Notes: generated by a model not told the origin, from the letters alone. DNA of 64,000 bases from Phreatobacter sp. (GCF_016793595.1 NZ_JAEULY010000016.1:123883-187882), one strand, 5' to 3'. Positions 1-10,040 are shown, counted from the first letter of the stretch. Numbers and translations: made by a program.

Positions 1-16
1 CTGCCGGCTGGCCCGT

Positions 17-439
17 TCACGGATCGACGCCGCCCATCTGGCAGACGATGGCCCATTCCTCGTCGGTGACCGGCTGAACCGACAGGCGCGACAGCTTCAG
101 GAGCGCCATATTGGCGAGCCTCGGCTCCTTCTTGACCTGCTCGAGCGTCACGGGGGTCTTCAGCGGCCTCACCGCCTTGATCTCGACCACGACCCACGGC
201 TCGCCGGCCTCGGCGGTCGGATCGGGATAGGCCTCCCTGATGACCTCGACGATGCCGACGATCTCCTTGCCCTCATTGGAATGATAGAAGAAGCCGCGCT
301 CGCCGAGCTTCATCCGGATGAGGTTCAGCTTCGCCGCATGGTTCCTGACACCATCCCAGAACGTGCCCTTCGCGCCGGCCTTCACCTGCGCGTCCCAGGA
401 CCATTTGAAGGGCTCGGACTTGTAGAGCCAGTGGGCCAT
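17..439 (-). CDS. EVE domain protein
   Basis: A 140-residue protein that is essentially one EVE domain, a PUA-like fold thought to bind modified nucleic-acid bases. The start MAHWLYKSEP and the central FFYHSNEGKEIVG segment are typical of the family. The length is normal for stand-alone bacterial EVE proteins. Its ATG follows directly on the TGA of the upstream gene (TGAATG, no gap), so the two are probably co-translated. The exact ligand is not known for bacterial members and cannot be read here. Confidence 0.88.
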   Translation of the reverse strand: MAHWLYKSEPFKWSWDAQVKAGAKGTFWDGVRNHAAKLNLIRMKLGERGFFYHSNEGKEIVGIVEVIREAYPDPTAEAGEPWVVVEIKAVRPLKTPVTLEQVKKEPRLANMALLKLSRLSVQPVTDEEWAIVCQMGGVDP

Positions 440-730
440 TCACGCGCCCTCGATCTTCGGCGCATTGCCGGCGGTCGGGATCAGCTTGCGGAAGGCGTCG
501 AGCTCGGTGACGAAGCGGTCGAACTCGGCCAGCGTCATCGTCGTCTTGCCATCCGAGAGTTCGATCACCACGATCGGCTCGCCGCCCGTGCGCCGCTTCA
601 TCAGCTTGGCTACGGGGAAGACCACGGAATGGGTGAGGTCGAAGGGATGGGTCTCGGCGACGAGATCGGAGCCCATCGCCTTGGTGGCGGCCTCGACGCC
701 GCGCGCGAGTTTCTCGAAGAAGTTCGTCAT
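440..730 (-). CDS. Conserved hypothetical protein, 96 aa
   Basis: A small soluble protein without a signal peptide or membrane segment. The N-terminus (MTNFFEKLARGVEAATKAMG) looks helical and amphipathic; the rest is a mixed alpha/beta pattern ending near LDAFRKLIPTAG. It sits directly upstream of the EVE gene with no intergenic base and 16 bp downstream of gpsA on the same strand, so the three probably share a transcript. I do not recognise a domain. It is judged real because it fills the gap exactly and reads as an ordinary protein. Confidence 0.7.
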   Translation of the reverse strand: MTNFFEKLARGVEAATKAMGSDLVAETHPFDLTHSVVFPVAKLMKRRTGGEPIVVIELSDGKTTMTLAEFDRFVTELDAFRKLIPTAGNAPKIEGA

Positions 731-746
731 CTAGGCTCCTCCAGCC

Positions 747-1745
747 CTATTCCGCCTTCTGCGGCCGCGCCATGAGCTGGGCGATCGCCTGGTCGACGTC
801 GATCATGCCGCCGAGCACCGCGTCCACCGCCTCGGCGATGGGCATGTCGATGCCGGCATCCTGCGCCTTCTCCACCAGTATTTCGGCCGTCAGGGCGCCT
901 TCGGCAAGCGCTCCCTTGCCCGAAACGAGATCCAGCCCCTTGCCCTGCCCCAGGGCATGGCCGAGCGCGAAATTGCGCGACTGGAGGCTGGAACAGGACA
1001 GAATCAGGTCGCCGAGGCCCGACAGGCCCATCAGCGTCTCGGGGCGTGCGCCGAAATGCCGCCCGAAGCGGGTCAACTCCGCGAAGCCCCGCGCGGTCAG
1101 GGCGGCCACGGCGCTGGCGCCGAGCAGGCGGCCCGACACCACGCCAGCCGCGATCGCCAGCACGTTCTTGGTCGCGCCGCCGATCTCGACGCCCCGCAGG
1201 TCGCTGGTGTGATAGAGCCGCAGGCTCGACGAGCCCAGCCGGTCGGCGATGGACCTCGCCACCGCGTCGTCCTCGGCCGCGACGGTCAGCGCCGTCGGCA
1301 GGCCCTTCTCGATGTCCGCGGCGAAGCCGGGGCCGGACAGGATCGTTGGCACCGCCGAGGGAGCTGCTTCCGCCACGACCTCCGACATGAAGCGGCCGGT
1401 GCCGCGCTCGATGCCCTTGGCGCAGATCACCAGCGGTGTGCCGGCGCGCACGAAAGGCGCGACGGCTTCGGTGACACCGCGCAGTGCCTGCGCGGGCACC
1501 ACCAGAAGGATCATGTCGGCGCGGGCGGCTTCCTCGAGCGTACCGGTGGCGGAAACGAGGTCGTGGATGCGAGCGCCCGGCAGGCGGGCCTCGTTGCTGC
1601 GCTTGCCGTTGATCGCCTCGACCGCCGCCGCGTCGCGCGCCCAGATCAGCGTGCGCCGGCCCGCGCGACCCGCGGCATTGGCGAGCGCGGTGCCGAAGGC
1701 GCCCGCGCCCAGCACGGCGACTGCCGGTCTTTCTCCCACCGTCAT
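747..1745 (-). CDS. gpsA: Glycerol-3-phosphate dehydrogenase [NAD(P)+]
   Basis: Makes sn-glycerol-3-phosphate from dihydroxyacetone phosphate for phospholipid synthesis in the cytoplasm. The N-terminal dinucleotide motif is GAGAFGTALA, and the catalytic-lysine segment is GGATKNVLAIAAG, followed by GLSGLGDLILSC. The predicted 332 aa is the usual family length. The start was set at MTVGERPAV rather than 63 nt upstream, because the longer form would overlap tsaD and adds residues absent from the family. tsaD lies upstream on the same strand, 13 nt away, so the two are probably co-transcribed. Confidence 0.95.
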   Translation of the reverse strand: MTVGERPAVAVLGAGAFGTALANAAGRAGRRTLIWARDAAAVEAINGKRSNEARLPGARIHDLVSATGTLEEAARADMILLVVPAQALRGVTEAVAPFVRAGTPLVICAKGIERGTGRFMSEVVAEAAPSAVPTILSGPGFAADIEKGLPTALTVAAEDDAVARSIADRLGSSSLRLYHTSDLRGVEIGGATKNVLAIAAGVVSGRLLGASAVAALTARGFAELTRFGRHFGARPETLMGLSGLGDLILSCSSLQSRNFALGHALGQGKGLDLVSGKGALAEGALTAEILVEKAQDAGIDMPIAEAVDAVLGGMIDVDQAIAQLMARPQKAE

Positions 1746-1775
1746 GCCTTGGCTCCGGTCATGCCTTGGCGCCAA
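1741..1775. repeat. Short tandem duplication in the tsaD-gpsA junction
   Basis: The sequence GTCATGCCTTGGC occurs twice, 17 bp apart, spanning the start of gpsA and the stop of tsaD. It looks like a recent slippage duplication. It duplicates the strand-reversed start-codon region, but only the copy at 1745 is followed by the gpsA reading frame. Confidence 0.6.
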
Positions 1776-2841
1776 GGCGCCCCGAGCCGAAGCTAGCCGC
1801 CCCCGCATCGAGGGGCCAGCGGGCGCGCGGCGCGATGTCGAAGGCGTCCGTCAGGCCGAGCCGCAGCCGTTCGGCGCCCGCCCAGGCGATCATCGCGCCA
1901 TTGTCGGTGCAGAGTTTCGGCGGAGGCACGACCAGCGGCAGTCCGGCCGCGTCCGCGGTCTTTTGAAGCACCGCCTTGAGGGTCTGGTTGGCGCCGACGC
2001 CGCCGGCGACCACGAGCGCCGTCGGCTCGCCATGCGCCTCGCGGAAGCGGCGGATCGCGACCCTGGCCCGGTCGGCGACCATGTCGGCGACGGCCATCTG
2101 GAACGAGGCGCAGATATCGGCGATGTCCTGCTCGGTCACCTCGTTCTGCCGGTCCATCAGCCGCTCGACCTCCAGCCGGACAGCGGTCTTGAGCCCCGAC
2201 AGCGAGAAATCCGGCTCGGGCCGGCCGATCAGCGGCCGGGGCAGGGCAAATCGCGCGGGATCGCCGCTCATCGCGCGCCTTTCCACCTGCGGGCCGCCGG
2301 GATAACCGAGGCCGAGCAGCTTCGCGACCTTGTCGAAGGCCTCGCCGATGGCGTCGTCGATGGTGGTGCCGAGCTTGGCGTAGTCGCCGACGCCCTTCAC
2401 CGCGAGAAGCTGGGTGTGGCCGCCGGAGGCCAGCAGCAGCAGATAGGGGAAGGCGACCCGGTCGGTCAGCCGGGCGGTCAGGGCGTGAGCTTCCAGATGG
2501 TTCACCGCCACCAGCGGCTTGCCGGCAACCAGCGCCATGGCCTTGGCGGTGGTGAGGCCGACCAGAACGCCGCCGATCAACCCGGGCCCTGCCGCTGCCG
2601 CAACCGCGTCGATATCGGCCATCGCGACGTCGGCCTCGCGCAGGGCTTGCGCGGTGACGAGATCGGTCACCTCGACATGGGCGCGCGCCGCGATCTCGGG
2701 CACCACGCCGCCATAGGGCGCGTGCTCGTCGAGCTGGGCACGCACGACATTGGACAGAATCGCGCCATGGCCGGCCGCGTCGATGCGCACGACGGCAGCG
2801 GCCGTCTCGTCGCAGGTTGTCTCGATACCCAGTACCAGCAT
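1759..2841 (-). CDS. tsaD: tRNA N6-threonylcarbamoyladenosine transferase
   Basis: Transfers the threonylcarbamoyl group to A37 of ANN-decoding tRNAs as part of the TsaBDE system. The start [13 protein letters not shown] is the family's ASKHA-type N-terminus, and the metal-binding HLEAH motif follows LVAVN. The predicted 360 aa is normal. An upstream in-frame ATG (21 residues earlier) was rejected because homologues begin at this motif. The gene is divergent from hemC across 136 bp, the usual alphaproteobacterial arrangement, and reads into gpsA. Confidence 0.96.
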   Translation of the reverse strand: MLVLGIETTCDETAAAVVRIDAAGHGAILSNVVRAQLDEHAPYGGVVPEIAARAHVEVTDLVTAQALREADVAMADIDAVAAAAGPGLIGGVLVGLTTAKAMALVAGKPLVAVNHLEAHALTARLTDRVAFPYLLLLASGGHTQLLAVKGVGDYAKLGTTIDDAIGEAFDKVAKLLGLGYPGGPQVERRAMSGDPARFALPRPLIGRPEPDFSLSGLKTAVRLEVERLMDRQNEVTEQDIADICASFQMAVADMVADRARVAIRRFREAHGEPTALVVAGGVGANQTLKAVLQKTADAAGLPLVVPPPKLCTDNGAMIAWAGAERLRLGLTDAFDIAPRARWPLDAGAASFGSGRLGAKA

Positions 2842-2977
2842 GAAATCCCTGTCCGGCCGAAAGCGCCCGGTGCAAATGGTTGACGCCGGTGCGTCAAAAG
2901 ACATGGCGCGACGCGGGGCTTCCGGTATGGGGTTCCATCGCTATGATCGCGCGCTTCGCGTATCACCGGACCTTGCT

Positions 2978-3907
2978 ATGGCGCAATCGCCCTTCCTCCG
3001 CATCGGCACCCGCGGTTCCGCCCTGGCCCTCGTCCAGGCGAATCAGGTGCGCGCCTCGCTCGCCCGGGCGCATGGCGTCGACGAGACGGATATCGCCGTC
3101 GAAATCATCAAGACGAGCGGCGACGCCATTCTCGACCGTCCGCTGTCGGAGGCCGGCGGCAAGGGCCTGTTCACCAAGGAGATCGAGGAGGCGCTCGTCG
3201 CAGGCCGCATCGACCTCGCGGTGCATTCCTCCAAGGACATGCCGACCGTCCTGCCGGACGGGCTTGGCCTCGTCGCCTTTCCGATGCGCGAGGACGTGCG
3301 CGACGGTTTCATCGGCCACAAGGCCCTGACCATCGCGGAACTGCCGGAGGGCGCGGTGGTCGGGTCGGCTTCGCTGCGTCGGCAGGCCCAGATCCTGCGC
3401 GAGCGGCCGGACCTCAAGGTCGTCGTCTTTCGCGGCAATGTGCCGACCCGGCTCGAAAAGGTCGGCAATGGCAGCGTCGCGGGCACGCTGCTCGCCATGG
3501 CTGGCCTCAGGCGGCTGGCGCTGGCTTCCCACGTCACCGAGATCATCCCGGCGGACCGCTTCCTGCCGGCGGTCGGGCAGGGCGCCATCGCCATCGAGGC
3601 GCGGCTCGCCGACACCCGCGCGCGGGACCTGCTCGCGCCGCTGAACGATGAGCCGACCGAGACGGCGCTGACCGCTGAACGGGCCTTCCTCGCCGTTCTC
3701 GACGGTTCCTGCCGCACCCCCATTGCCGGGCTGGCGACGATCGAGGCGGGGCGCATCGCCTTTACCGGCGAAATCCTCCGGCCGGATGGCAGCGAGAGCC
3801 ACGTCGCCCGGCGCGAAGGCGCTGTCGCTGATGCGGCGGCGCTCGGCGAGGATGCCGCTGCCGAACTGAAGGGCCGCGCCGGTCCCGGGTTCTTCCAGGC
3901 CGCGTGA
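2978..3907 (+). CDS. hemC: Hydroxymethylbilane synthase (porphobilinogen deaminase)
   Basis: Condenses four porphobilinogens to hydroxymethylbilane in tetrapyrrole synthesis. Visible motifs are [12 protein letters not shown] at the N-terminus, the substrate segments HSSKDMPT and [10 protein letters not shown], and [11 protein letters not shown], whose cysteine carries the dipyrromethane cofactor. The 309 aa matches the family. The ATG at 2978 was chosen because homologues start four to six residues before LRIGTRGS; the open frame extends upstream only over the divergent promoter region. The stop overlaps the hemD start (TGATG). Confidence 0.97.
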   Translation: MAQSPFLRIGTRGSALALVQANQVRASLARAHGVDETDIAVEIIKTSGDAILDRPLSEAGGKGLFTKEIEEALVAGRIDLAVHSSKDMPTVLPDGLGLVAFPMREDVRDGFIGHKALTIAELPEGAVVGSASLRRQAQILRERPDLKVVVFRGNVPTRLEKVGNGSVAGTLLAMAGLRRLALASHVTEIIPADRFLPAVGQGAIAIEARLADTRARDLLAPLNDEPTETALTAERAFLAVLDGSCRTPIAGLATIEAGRIAFTGEILRPDGSESHVARREGAVADAAALGEDAAAELKGRAGPGFFQAA

Positions 3908-4611
3908 TGCGGGTTCTGGTCACCCGGCCGCTGCCCGAGGCGGAGGCGACCGCGGCAAGGCTCGTGGCGCTCGGCCATGAACCGCTCGTCGTGCCGCTGT
4001 TCCGCGCCGAGTCTGTCGCGGCTGACCGTCCCGAAGCGACGGCGGCGCTCGCCGTGACCAGCCCGCGAACCGTGGCGTTCCTGCCCGAGGCGATTGTCGG
4101 CGCCATGCGAGACCGGCCAACCTTTGCCGTCGGCGACCGCACCGCCGAGGCGCTGCGCCGCGCCGGTTTCCGCGACGTCCGCTCCGCCGCCGGCGATGTC
4201 CACGCGCTGGCCGCGCTGATCGTCGCGGCGGGTCTTCCGCCGGGCGCGACCGTGCTCAGCCCCGGCGGTGAGACGCGTGCCGGCGATCTCGGCGCCGCGC
4301 TTGCCTCGGCCGGTCTCAGGCTTGTCGCGCCGGTGGTCTACCGGATGATGTCCGAACCGATGCCTCCGGCCGCGCTTGGCGAGGCGCTTGTCGCGAAACG
4401 CCTCGACGCGGCGCTGCACTATTCGCCCAATGCCAGCGCGGGCTTCCTGCGTCTTGTCGTTCAGGGTGGAGCCGCAGCGGCGGCGACCGATCTCGTTCAC
4501 ATCTGCCTTTCGGAGGCGGTGGCCGCACCGTTCCGGGATACCGGCTGGCGATCGATCGCCGTCGCCGCGCGGCCCGACGAGGAGGCCCTGCTCGCCTTGC
4601 TCGAGGGGTAG
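3907..4611 (+). CDS. hemD: Uroporphyrinogen-III synthase
   Basis: Cyclises hydroxymethylbilane to uroporphyrinogen III. The N-terminus [19 protein letters not shown] and the two-lobed composition are typical of this poorly conserved family, as are the YSPNASAGFLRLV segment and the CLSEAVAAPF region. It has 234 aa. The ATG overlaps the hemC stop by one base; a GTG at 3904 is a possible alternative. The position between hemC and the Mic60-like gene supports the call as much as the sequence does. Confidence 0.92.
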   Translation: MRVLVTRPLPEAEATAARLVALGHEPLVVPLFRAESVAADRPEATAALAVTSPRTVAFLPEAIVGAMRDRPTFAVGDRTAEALRRAGFRDVRSAAGDVHALAALIVAAGLPPGATVLSPGGETRAGDLGAALASAGLRLVAPVVYRMMSEPMPPAALGEALVAKRLDAALHYSPNASAGFLRLVVQGGAAAAATDLVHICLSEAVAAPFRDTGWRSIAVAARPDEEALLALLEG

Positions 4612-4673
4612 TCGGGTTGCGGCCGACGCGCGCCGCGGGCTAGATCATGGACGGGGCTCACGGGAGACGACGG

Positions 4674-6209
4674 ATGGCGACAGACGACCGCCCGACCGAC
4701 GACGGGACGCCGAAGCGCCGCGGCAAGGCTCCGACCATTACGCTCGAGGCGAGCGAAGTCGCGCAGGAAACGGCCGCGGCCGGGACGCCGTCCGCGCCGG
4801 ATGGGACCAGCCGCGCGGATAGCCCCGCGACCGCCGCCTCGCCGGAGGCCGTCGCGGAAGCGCCGGCAGCTGAATCCAGCCAAGAAAATCCGGCCGCCGC
4901 GCCCGCCGCCGCACCGTCCCCGGCGCTTGTCGATCCGCCGGCCGCGGAGCCGGACGGAACGTTTCGCGAGCCGCCGCCGCGGGCCATGGCCGAGGCTCCT
5001 CCCGAAGCGCCGCGACCCGCCATGACACCGTCGGCCGCGCAGACGCCGGGTTTCGGACGGCTCGCGGCTGCCGGCATTATCGGAGCGCTTCTCACCGGCG
5101 GCCTCGGCGTCGCGGCGCAGGTCGGCGGCGTGCTGCCCGGCCAGAGCCGTGACCGGATGCCCGCCCTCGAGGCGCGCGTGGACGAGCTCAATCGCATCCT
5201 GCGCGAGGTTTCGGCCCGGCCGGCGCCCGTCGCGGCTGCGGCTCCCGTCGATCTTGCGCCCATCACCGGCCGGCTGGAGGTCCTCGACGCCGCCCGAGCA
5301 CGGCTGGAGACGCGGATCGCGGCCCTGGAGCAGCGCCCCGCGCCGGTTGCCGCTTCCGCTACGCCCGGCGATGCAGCCGCGCCCGCCGACATCACGGCGA
5401 TCAACCGCGAAATCGAGGCACTGAAGGTTGCGGTCGAAGCTATCGCCGGCGCTCAGCGCAATCTGGCCGCCGTCGCTTCCTCCGCCCCGGCGGCATCCGT
5501 TCCGGCCGCCGATCCTGGCGCCATCGACGCGCGAATCCGCAGCGCCACGGCGCCGCAGGTCGATCGCATCGCCGGGCTCGAAACGGCGCTGACCGCGCTG
5601 CGTCGCGAGGTCGAGGCGGCGGCTGCGGCCGGCAAGACCGCCGAAACCCGCATCGCCGCCCTCGACGCCAACCGCATGCGGGCTTCGGATATCGGCCAGC
5701 GCGCGGCTCTCGTTGTGGCTCTCGGCACGCTGCGTGCGGCGGTCGAACGTGGCGGCACCTTCGCGCCGGAATTGCGCACCGCCCTCGCGCTTGGCCTGCC
5801 GGCCGAGGCCGCGCGGCCGCTATCGGCCGCCGCGGAGCGCGGATTGCCGACGCAGGCTCAGATCGCCCAGCGCTTCGCGGTGCTCGCGCCGGCGCTGGTG
5901 AAAGCGGCGCCGGGCGCGGGCGCATCGGGCGGCATTCTCGACCGCCTGGCCACCAGCGCGCAGAATCTCGTCCGCGTCCGGCCGATCGGCGAAGCTGCCG
6001 GTGACGATGTGCCGACCGCGGTTTCGCGGATCGAGGCCAAGCTCGGCCGTGGCGATCTCGGCGGCGGGCTGGCCGATTTCGACAGGCTTCCGGAGCCGGT
6101 CCGCGCCATTGGCGCGAACTGGGCGACGGAGGCCCGCGCGCGCCACGCTGCCGACGAGGCGCTGCGGCGGCTTGCCGGCGACGCCGTGCAGTCGCTGACG
6201 GGCGGGTAA
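4674..6209 (+). CDS. Mitofilin/Mic60-like inner-membrane protein (COG4223)
   Basis: A 511-residue protein with a disordered Ala/Pro/Glu-rich N-terminal third, one membrane segment near residues 128-150 (LAAAGIIGALLTGG), a long coiled-coil-like stretch (RVDELNRILREV, MRASDIGQRAALV) and a helical C-terminal domain. This matches the architecture of alphaproteobacterial relatives of mitochondrial Mic60, which shape intracytoplasmic membranes and are typically encoded between hemD and hemY. The ATG at 4674 has GGGAGACG just upstream; an in-frame ATG at 4647 is less likely. Confidence 0.85.
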   Translation: MATDDRPTDDGTPKRRGKAPTITLEASEVAQETAAAGTPSAPDGTSRADSPATAASPEAVAEAPAAESSQENPAAAPAAAPSPALVDPPAAEPDGTFREPPPRAMAEAPPEAPRPAMTPSAAQTPGFGRLAAAGIIGALLTGGLGVAAQVGGVLPGQSRDRMPALEARVDELNRILREVSARPAPVAAAAPVDLAPITGRLEVLDAARARLETRIAALEQRPAPVAASATPGDAAAPADITAINREIEALKVAVEAIAGAQRNLAAVASSAPAASVPAADPGAIDARIRSATAPQVDRIAGLETALTALRREVEAAAAAGKTAETRIAALDANRMRASDIGQRAALVVALGTLRAAVERGGTFAPELRTALALGLPAEAARPLSAAAERGLPTQAQIAQRFAVLAPALVKAAPGAGASGGILDRLATSAQNLVRVRPIGEAAGDDVPTAVSRIEAKLGRGDLGGGLADFDRLPEPVRAIGANWATEARARHAADEALRRLAGDAVQSLTGG

Positions 6210-6219
6210 GGAGTTCCAG

Positions 6220-7836
6220 ATGGTTCGCGTCGTCCTGTTCCTTGCCCTTGTCGCGGCGCTGGCCTTCGGCGCCGCCTGGATCGCTGATCAGCCGGGCACC
6301 GTGACCGTGCGCTGGCTCGGCCGCCATATCGAGCTGGAGGTGTTGACCGGCGTCATCGCGCTGGTGATCGGCGCCGTGGTCGTGATGATGGCCATCGGCT
6401 TCGTGAAATGGCTGATCGCAAGCCCCACCATCGCCGGGCGCGTGCTGCGCCGCCGCCGCGCCCAGCGCGGCCAGGAGGCGATCGAGCGTGGCATCGTGGC
6501 GATCGGCGCAGGCGACCGGCGCGCGGCCGAACGTCATGCGGCGGAGGCCGAGCGGTTGGCGCCGGATGCGCCGCTCACCCTGCTGCTCCGCGCGCAGGCC
6601 GCGCAGCTGGCGGGCGACCGTGGCGGAGCGGAACAGGCCTTCCGCGCCATGGTGGCGAAGCCGGAGACGCGGGTGCTCGGTTTGCGCGGCCTCTATGTCG
6701 AGGCCCAGCGCCGCACCGATCCGGTCGCGGCGCGCGCCATCGCCGAAGAGGCCGCCAAGGCGTCGCAGACGGCGGCCTGGGCAAGCCAGGCCGTGCTGGA
6801 GCACCAGACCGGCGCCGGCGACTGGGACGGTGCGCTCGCCAGCGTCGAGCGGCAATATGCCGCCCGCGTCATCGACAAGGATCAGGCCAAGCGCCTCAAG
6901 GCGGTCCTGCTCACGGCCAAGGCCGTGCAGGCCGAGGACCGCGATCCCGCCGCAGCGCGAGCCCTTGCCATGGAGGCTCATGGGCTCGCGCCCTCGCTGG
7001 TGCCGGCGGCCGCCATCGCCGGCCGGCTGCTCGCGGCCGACGGCGACACGCGCAAGGCCTCCAAGGTCATCGAGGCGACGTGGAAGACCGCCCCGCACCC
7101 GGATCTCGCCGAAGCCTATGCCCATGCGCGCAGCGGTGATTCCCGGCTCGACGCCCTGAAGCGCGTCCAGTATCTCGCACGCCTGACCCCCTCGCATCCC
7201 GAGGGACTGATGGCGGTCGCCCGCGCCGCCATCGATGCCGGCGATTTTGCCGCCGCCCATACGGCGCTCGGCGAACTGACGGCCGCGACGCCGACGCAGC
7301 GCGCCTGCCTGCTCATGGCCGAGCTGGTCGCCAAGGAGAGCGGCGATCACGGGCGCGCGCGCGAGTGGATGGCCCGGGCGCTGCGCGCTGCGCGCGACCC
7401 CGTCTGGAGCGCCGACGGTCAGGTTAGCGATGTCTGGTTGCCGGCTTCGCTTCTGTCGGGACGGCTCGACGCCTTCGAGTGGAAAGTTCCCGTCGCCGAG
7501 ATCGGCGGGCCGCTGCTGCAGGTCGACGACGTGCTGGCGGACGCCCACGAGGCACCCCAGCCGGCGCCGCTGATTGAGATCGTGCCGGAGCCCGCGGCGC
7601 CGACTGCGGAGGTCGCCGCCGCTCCGGTTGCGGCCAATGTCGTCGAACTGCCGACTCCCGTTCCGCCGCCGCCCGTGGTTCTGGCGCCGACCGCGGTGCC
7701 TCTGCCGGAGGCAGCGCCCGTGGCGAAGCCGCGCCCGGTGCCGACCGAGACGGTGTTTCCGATGGCGCGCGCCCCTGACGATCCCGGTCCCGAGCAGCCC
7801 TCGGCCGCCAAGCGCGCATCGTTGTTCGGAAGCTGA
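6220..7836 (+). CDS. hemY: HemY N-terminal domain protein
   Basis: A membrane protein with two N-terminal hydrophobic segments ([20 protein letters not shown] and the segment around [18 protein letters not shown]) followed by a TPR-type helical repeat region. It belongs to the HemY_N family named for its place in heme operons; the enzymatic role is unproven and it is not the oxygen-dependent protoporphyrinogen oxidase also called HemY. The last 130 residues are Pro/Ala-rich and look disordered. AAGGAGTT precedes the ATG, and the gene begins 10 nt after the Mic60-like gene. Confidence 0.9.
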   Translation: MVRVVLFLALVAALAFGAAWIADQPGTVTVRWLGRHIELEVLTGVIALVIGAVVVMMAIGFVKWLIASPTIAGRVLRRRRAQRGQEAIERGIVAIGAGDRRAAERHAAEAERLAPDAPLTLLLRAQAAQLAGDRGGAEQAFRAMVAKPETRVLGLRGLYVEAQRRTDPVAARAIAEEAAKASQTAAWASQAVLEHQTGAGDWDGALASVERQYAARVIDKDQAKRLKAVLLTAKAVQAEDRDPAAARALAMEAHGLAPSLVPAAAIAGRLLAADGDTRKASKVIEATWKTAPHPDLAEAYAHARSGDSRLDALKRVQYLARLTPSHPEGLMAVARAAIDAGDFAAAHTALGELTAATPTQRACLLMAELVAKESGDHGRAREWMARALRAARDPVWSADGQVSDVWLPASLLSGRLDAFEWKVPVAEIGGPLLQVDDVLADAHEAPQPAPLIEIVPEPAAPTAEVAAAPVAANVVELPTPVPPPPVVLAPTAVPLPEAAPVAKPRPVPTETVFPMARAPDDPGPEQPSAAKRASLFGS

Positions 7837-7880
7837 CGCGCTTGCGGGCGGCCCTGCCGCCGTGAGATAGAGGGCGCGCC

Positions 7881-7957
7881 GGTCCCGTAGCTCAGCAGGA
7901 TAGAGCAGCGGTTTCCTAAACCGAAGGTCAGGGGTTCGAATCCCTTCGGGACCGCCA
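7881..7957 (+). tRNA. tRNA-Arg (anticodon CCU)
   Basis: A complete cloverleaf with a 7-bp acceptor stem GGTCCCG/CGGGACC, D arm GTAGCTCAGC, anticodon loop TTCCTAA (anticodon CCT in DNA), T arm with GGTTCGAATC, discriminator G and encoded CCA (7955-7957). It decodes AGG. It lies 44 bp after the hemY stop. Confidence 0.97.
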
Positions 7958-8057
7958 GCTCTTTCGTCTTCGCCAGCCCGTTTCGACTGTGGCCGGGATT
8001 TCGGTCCGGTCGTGCTTCGATCACGGCCGATCCCGTCAGGAACCCGCCGCCGCGTGT

Positions 8058-8780
8058 TCAGTCGTTGAAGTTGACGACCGCCTTCTCGGACCGCTCGTCG
8101 GCGGCATAGGGATAGACGGAATAGTCGCGGATGAAGTGCAGCGAGACGTAGAAGGAAATGCGGTTGTCGTCGCCGGTATTGGAAATGCCGCGATGGATCG
8201 TGCCGCGCCCCATATAGAGCACCGACATTGGCCGGGCGACGATCTGGTGGACCTCGAAATGGTCGACGCCCCGGGCGAGAGCCGCGAAATCCACCTCGTC
8301 GACATTGGACGCGACCCTCTCCAGCACGTCGTCCGGCGTCGTTTCCGGCAGGGTGATGAACTGCGTGGCGTTGCGGTCGGTGAATTGCGTCAACGGAATC
8401 CAGATGGCGGCAGCATCGGTGGTGTAGTCGACGTGCCAGGCCTGCGGCTTGGAGCCGACAGGGTTCACCACGAAGCCGTAGCCGTCCATGATCGCGCCCT
8501 GTTCGGCAAACCTGCCGGCCGCCACGGCGCACCAGTCGTGCAGTTCCTTCGCCAGCGCCCTGTCGGAGAGCTCCATGGTGTCGCCCTCCTCGTCCTCCTG
8601 CCAGATGTTCATCCAGCAGATTTCCCGTGCGGCGATCTGGGCGTCCCATTTTCCGCCCATGTCGCGCTTGAGGCTCTCATAGGCGCGCGTCAGCAGCGGA
8701 CGGGCTTCGGACGGCACTGAGCCGACATAGCGGAAGCCCATCTGGGCCGGTTGCAGCTTCACATAATCGCGGTCGTGCAT
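8058..8780 (-). CDS. Putative 2-oxoglutarate/Fe(II)-dependent oxygenase (PhyH-like)
   Basis: A 240-residue cytosolic protein with the pattern of the double-stranded beta-helix oxygenases: AWHVDYTTD gives the HxD pair (around residues 120), the distal ligand is likely the His of GRGTIHRGISN, and NRISFYVS supplies the arginine that would bind 2-oxoglutarate. The residues fit the expected H-x-D...H...R order. The substrate is unknown; phytanoyl-CoA hydroxylase-like enzymes act on many small molecules. The gene stands alone between tRNA-Arg and the formaldehyde dehydrogenase gene, on the same strand as the latter. Confidence 0.68.
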   Translation of the reverse strand: MHDRDYVKLQPAQMGFRYVGSVPSEARPLLTRAYESLKRDMGGKWDAQIAAREICWMNIWQEDEEGDTMELSDRALAKELHDWCAVAAGRFAEQGAIMDGYGFVVNPVGSKPQAWHVDYTTDAAAIWIPLTQFTDRNATQFITLPETTPDDVLERVASNVDEVDFAALARGVDHFEVHQIVARPMSVLYMGRGTIHRGISNTGDDNRISFYVSLHFIRDYSVYPYAADERSEKAVVNFND

Positions 8781-8909
8781 GACATGCTCCCGTTCAAGCC
8801 AGACGACGCCATACCCACGGGCAGGCGATCATCATCGGAATGAACGGAAGCTGAAGGCGGATTGTTGCAGGGTTTCGTCAGCGCAGGGCCGTCATTCGCA
8901 ACAATGCGG

Positions 8910-10040
8910 TCAATAGACCACGACGGAGCGGATCGACTTACCCTCGTGCATCAGGTCGAAGGCGGTGTTGATCTGATCGAGCGGCATGGTGTGGGTGATC
9001 AGGGAATCGATGTCGATTTTCCCCTCCATGTACCAGTCGACGATCTTCGGTACGTCGGTGCGGCCCCTGGCGCCGCCAAAGGCCGAGCCCTTCCAGACGC
9101 GGCCGGTGACCAGTTGGAACGGCCGGGTGGAAATCTCGGTGCCTGAAGGCGCGACGCCGATGATGATGCTCTCGCCCCAGCCGCGATGGCAGCATTCCAG
9201 CGCCTGGCGCATGGTGTGGATGTTGCCGATGCACTCGAAGGAGAAGTCCGCGCCGCCGCCGGTCAGGTCGACGATGGCCTGAACCACCTTGTCGCGGCCG
9301 ACCTCGTCGGGATTGACGAAGTGCGTCATGCCGAATTTCTTCGCCATTTCGGCCTTGGCCGGGTTGAGGTCGACGCCGATGATCTTGTCGGCGCCCACCA
9401 TGCGGGCCGCCTGGATGACGTTGAGGCCGATGCCGCCAAGGCCGAAGACCACGACATTCGCGCCCGGCCAGACCTTGGCCGTGTAGATCACCGCGCCGAC
9501 GCCGGTGGTGACGCCGCAGCCGATGTAGCAGATCTTGTCGAAGGGGGCGTCCTCTCGGACCTTCGCCACCGCGATCTCCGGCAGCACCGTGAAGTTCGAG
9601 AAGGTCGAACAGCCCATATAGTGGAACACTTCGTTGCGCCTGGCCGAGCCGACGGGCTCGCAGGAGAAGCGCGAGGTGTTGTCGGGCATCAGGCCCTGCC
9701 CTTGCGTGCCGCGGATGGCGGTGCAGAGGTTGGAGCGCTGCGACAGGCAGGTTTTGCAGGCCCGGCATTCCGGCGTGTAGAGCGGGATGACGTGGTCGCC
9801 GACTTTGACCGAAGTGACGCCCGCGCCAATCTCGCGGACGATGCCCGCGCCCTCGTGGCCGAGGATCGCGGGGAATTTGCCCTCGGAATCGAGGCCCGAC
9901 AGCGTGTAGGCGTCGGTGTGGCAGACGCCGGTCGCCATGATCTCGACCAGCACCTCGCCCGCCTTCGGCCCGTCGAGATCGATGGTCTCGATGGTCAGCG
10001 GCTTGTTGGCCTCCCAGGCGACGGCGGCGCGGGTCTTCAT
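8910..10040 (-). CDS. frmA: S-(hydroxymethyl)glutathione dehydrogenase / class III alcohol dehydrogenase
   Basis: Oxidises S-(hydroxymethyl)glutathione, the adduct of formaldehyde and glutathione, to S-formylglutathione with NAD+. Catalytic zinc ligands are in GVCHTDAYTLSG and GHEGAGIV; the structural zinc cysteines are ECRACKTCLSQRSNLC; the NAD motif is FGLGGIGLNV. The 376 aa is standard. The start MKTRAAVAWEAN was preferred over an ATG 13 codons upstream because the family begins here. No S-formylglutathione hydrolase gene is beside it in this window. Confidence 0.96.
   Translation of the reverse strand: MKTRAAVAWEANKPLTIETIDLDGPKAGEVLVEIMATGVCHTDAYTLSGLDSEGKFPAILGHEGAGIVREIGAGVTSVKVGDHVIPLYTPECRACKTCLSQRSNLCTAIRGTQGQGLMPDNTSRFSCEPVGSARRNEVFHYMGCSTFSNFTVLPEIAVAKVREDAPFDKICYIGCGVTTGVGAVIYTAKVWPGANVVVFGLGGIGLNVIQAARMVGADKIIGVDLNPAKAEMAKKFGMTHFVNPDEVGRDKVVQAIVDLTGGGADFSFECIGNIHTMRQALECCHRGWGESIIIGVAPSGTEISTRPFQLVTGRVWKGSAFGGARGRTDVPKIVDWYMEGKIDIDSLITHTMPLDQINTAFDLMHEGKSIRSVVVY

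Noticed and set aside
7419..8024. Minus-strand open frame with [20 protein letters not shown] and another with [20 protein letters not shown]
   Set aside because: These are translations of the complement of tRNA-Arg at 7881-7957, a frequent annotation artefact.
5440..8649. 1069-residue minus-strand open frame
   Set aside because: Antisense of the Mic60-like and hemY genes and the tRNA; composition is arginine/glycine-rich, as expected of shadow frames in GC-rich DNA.
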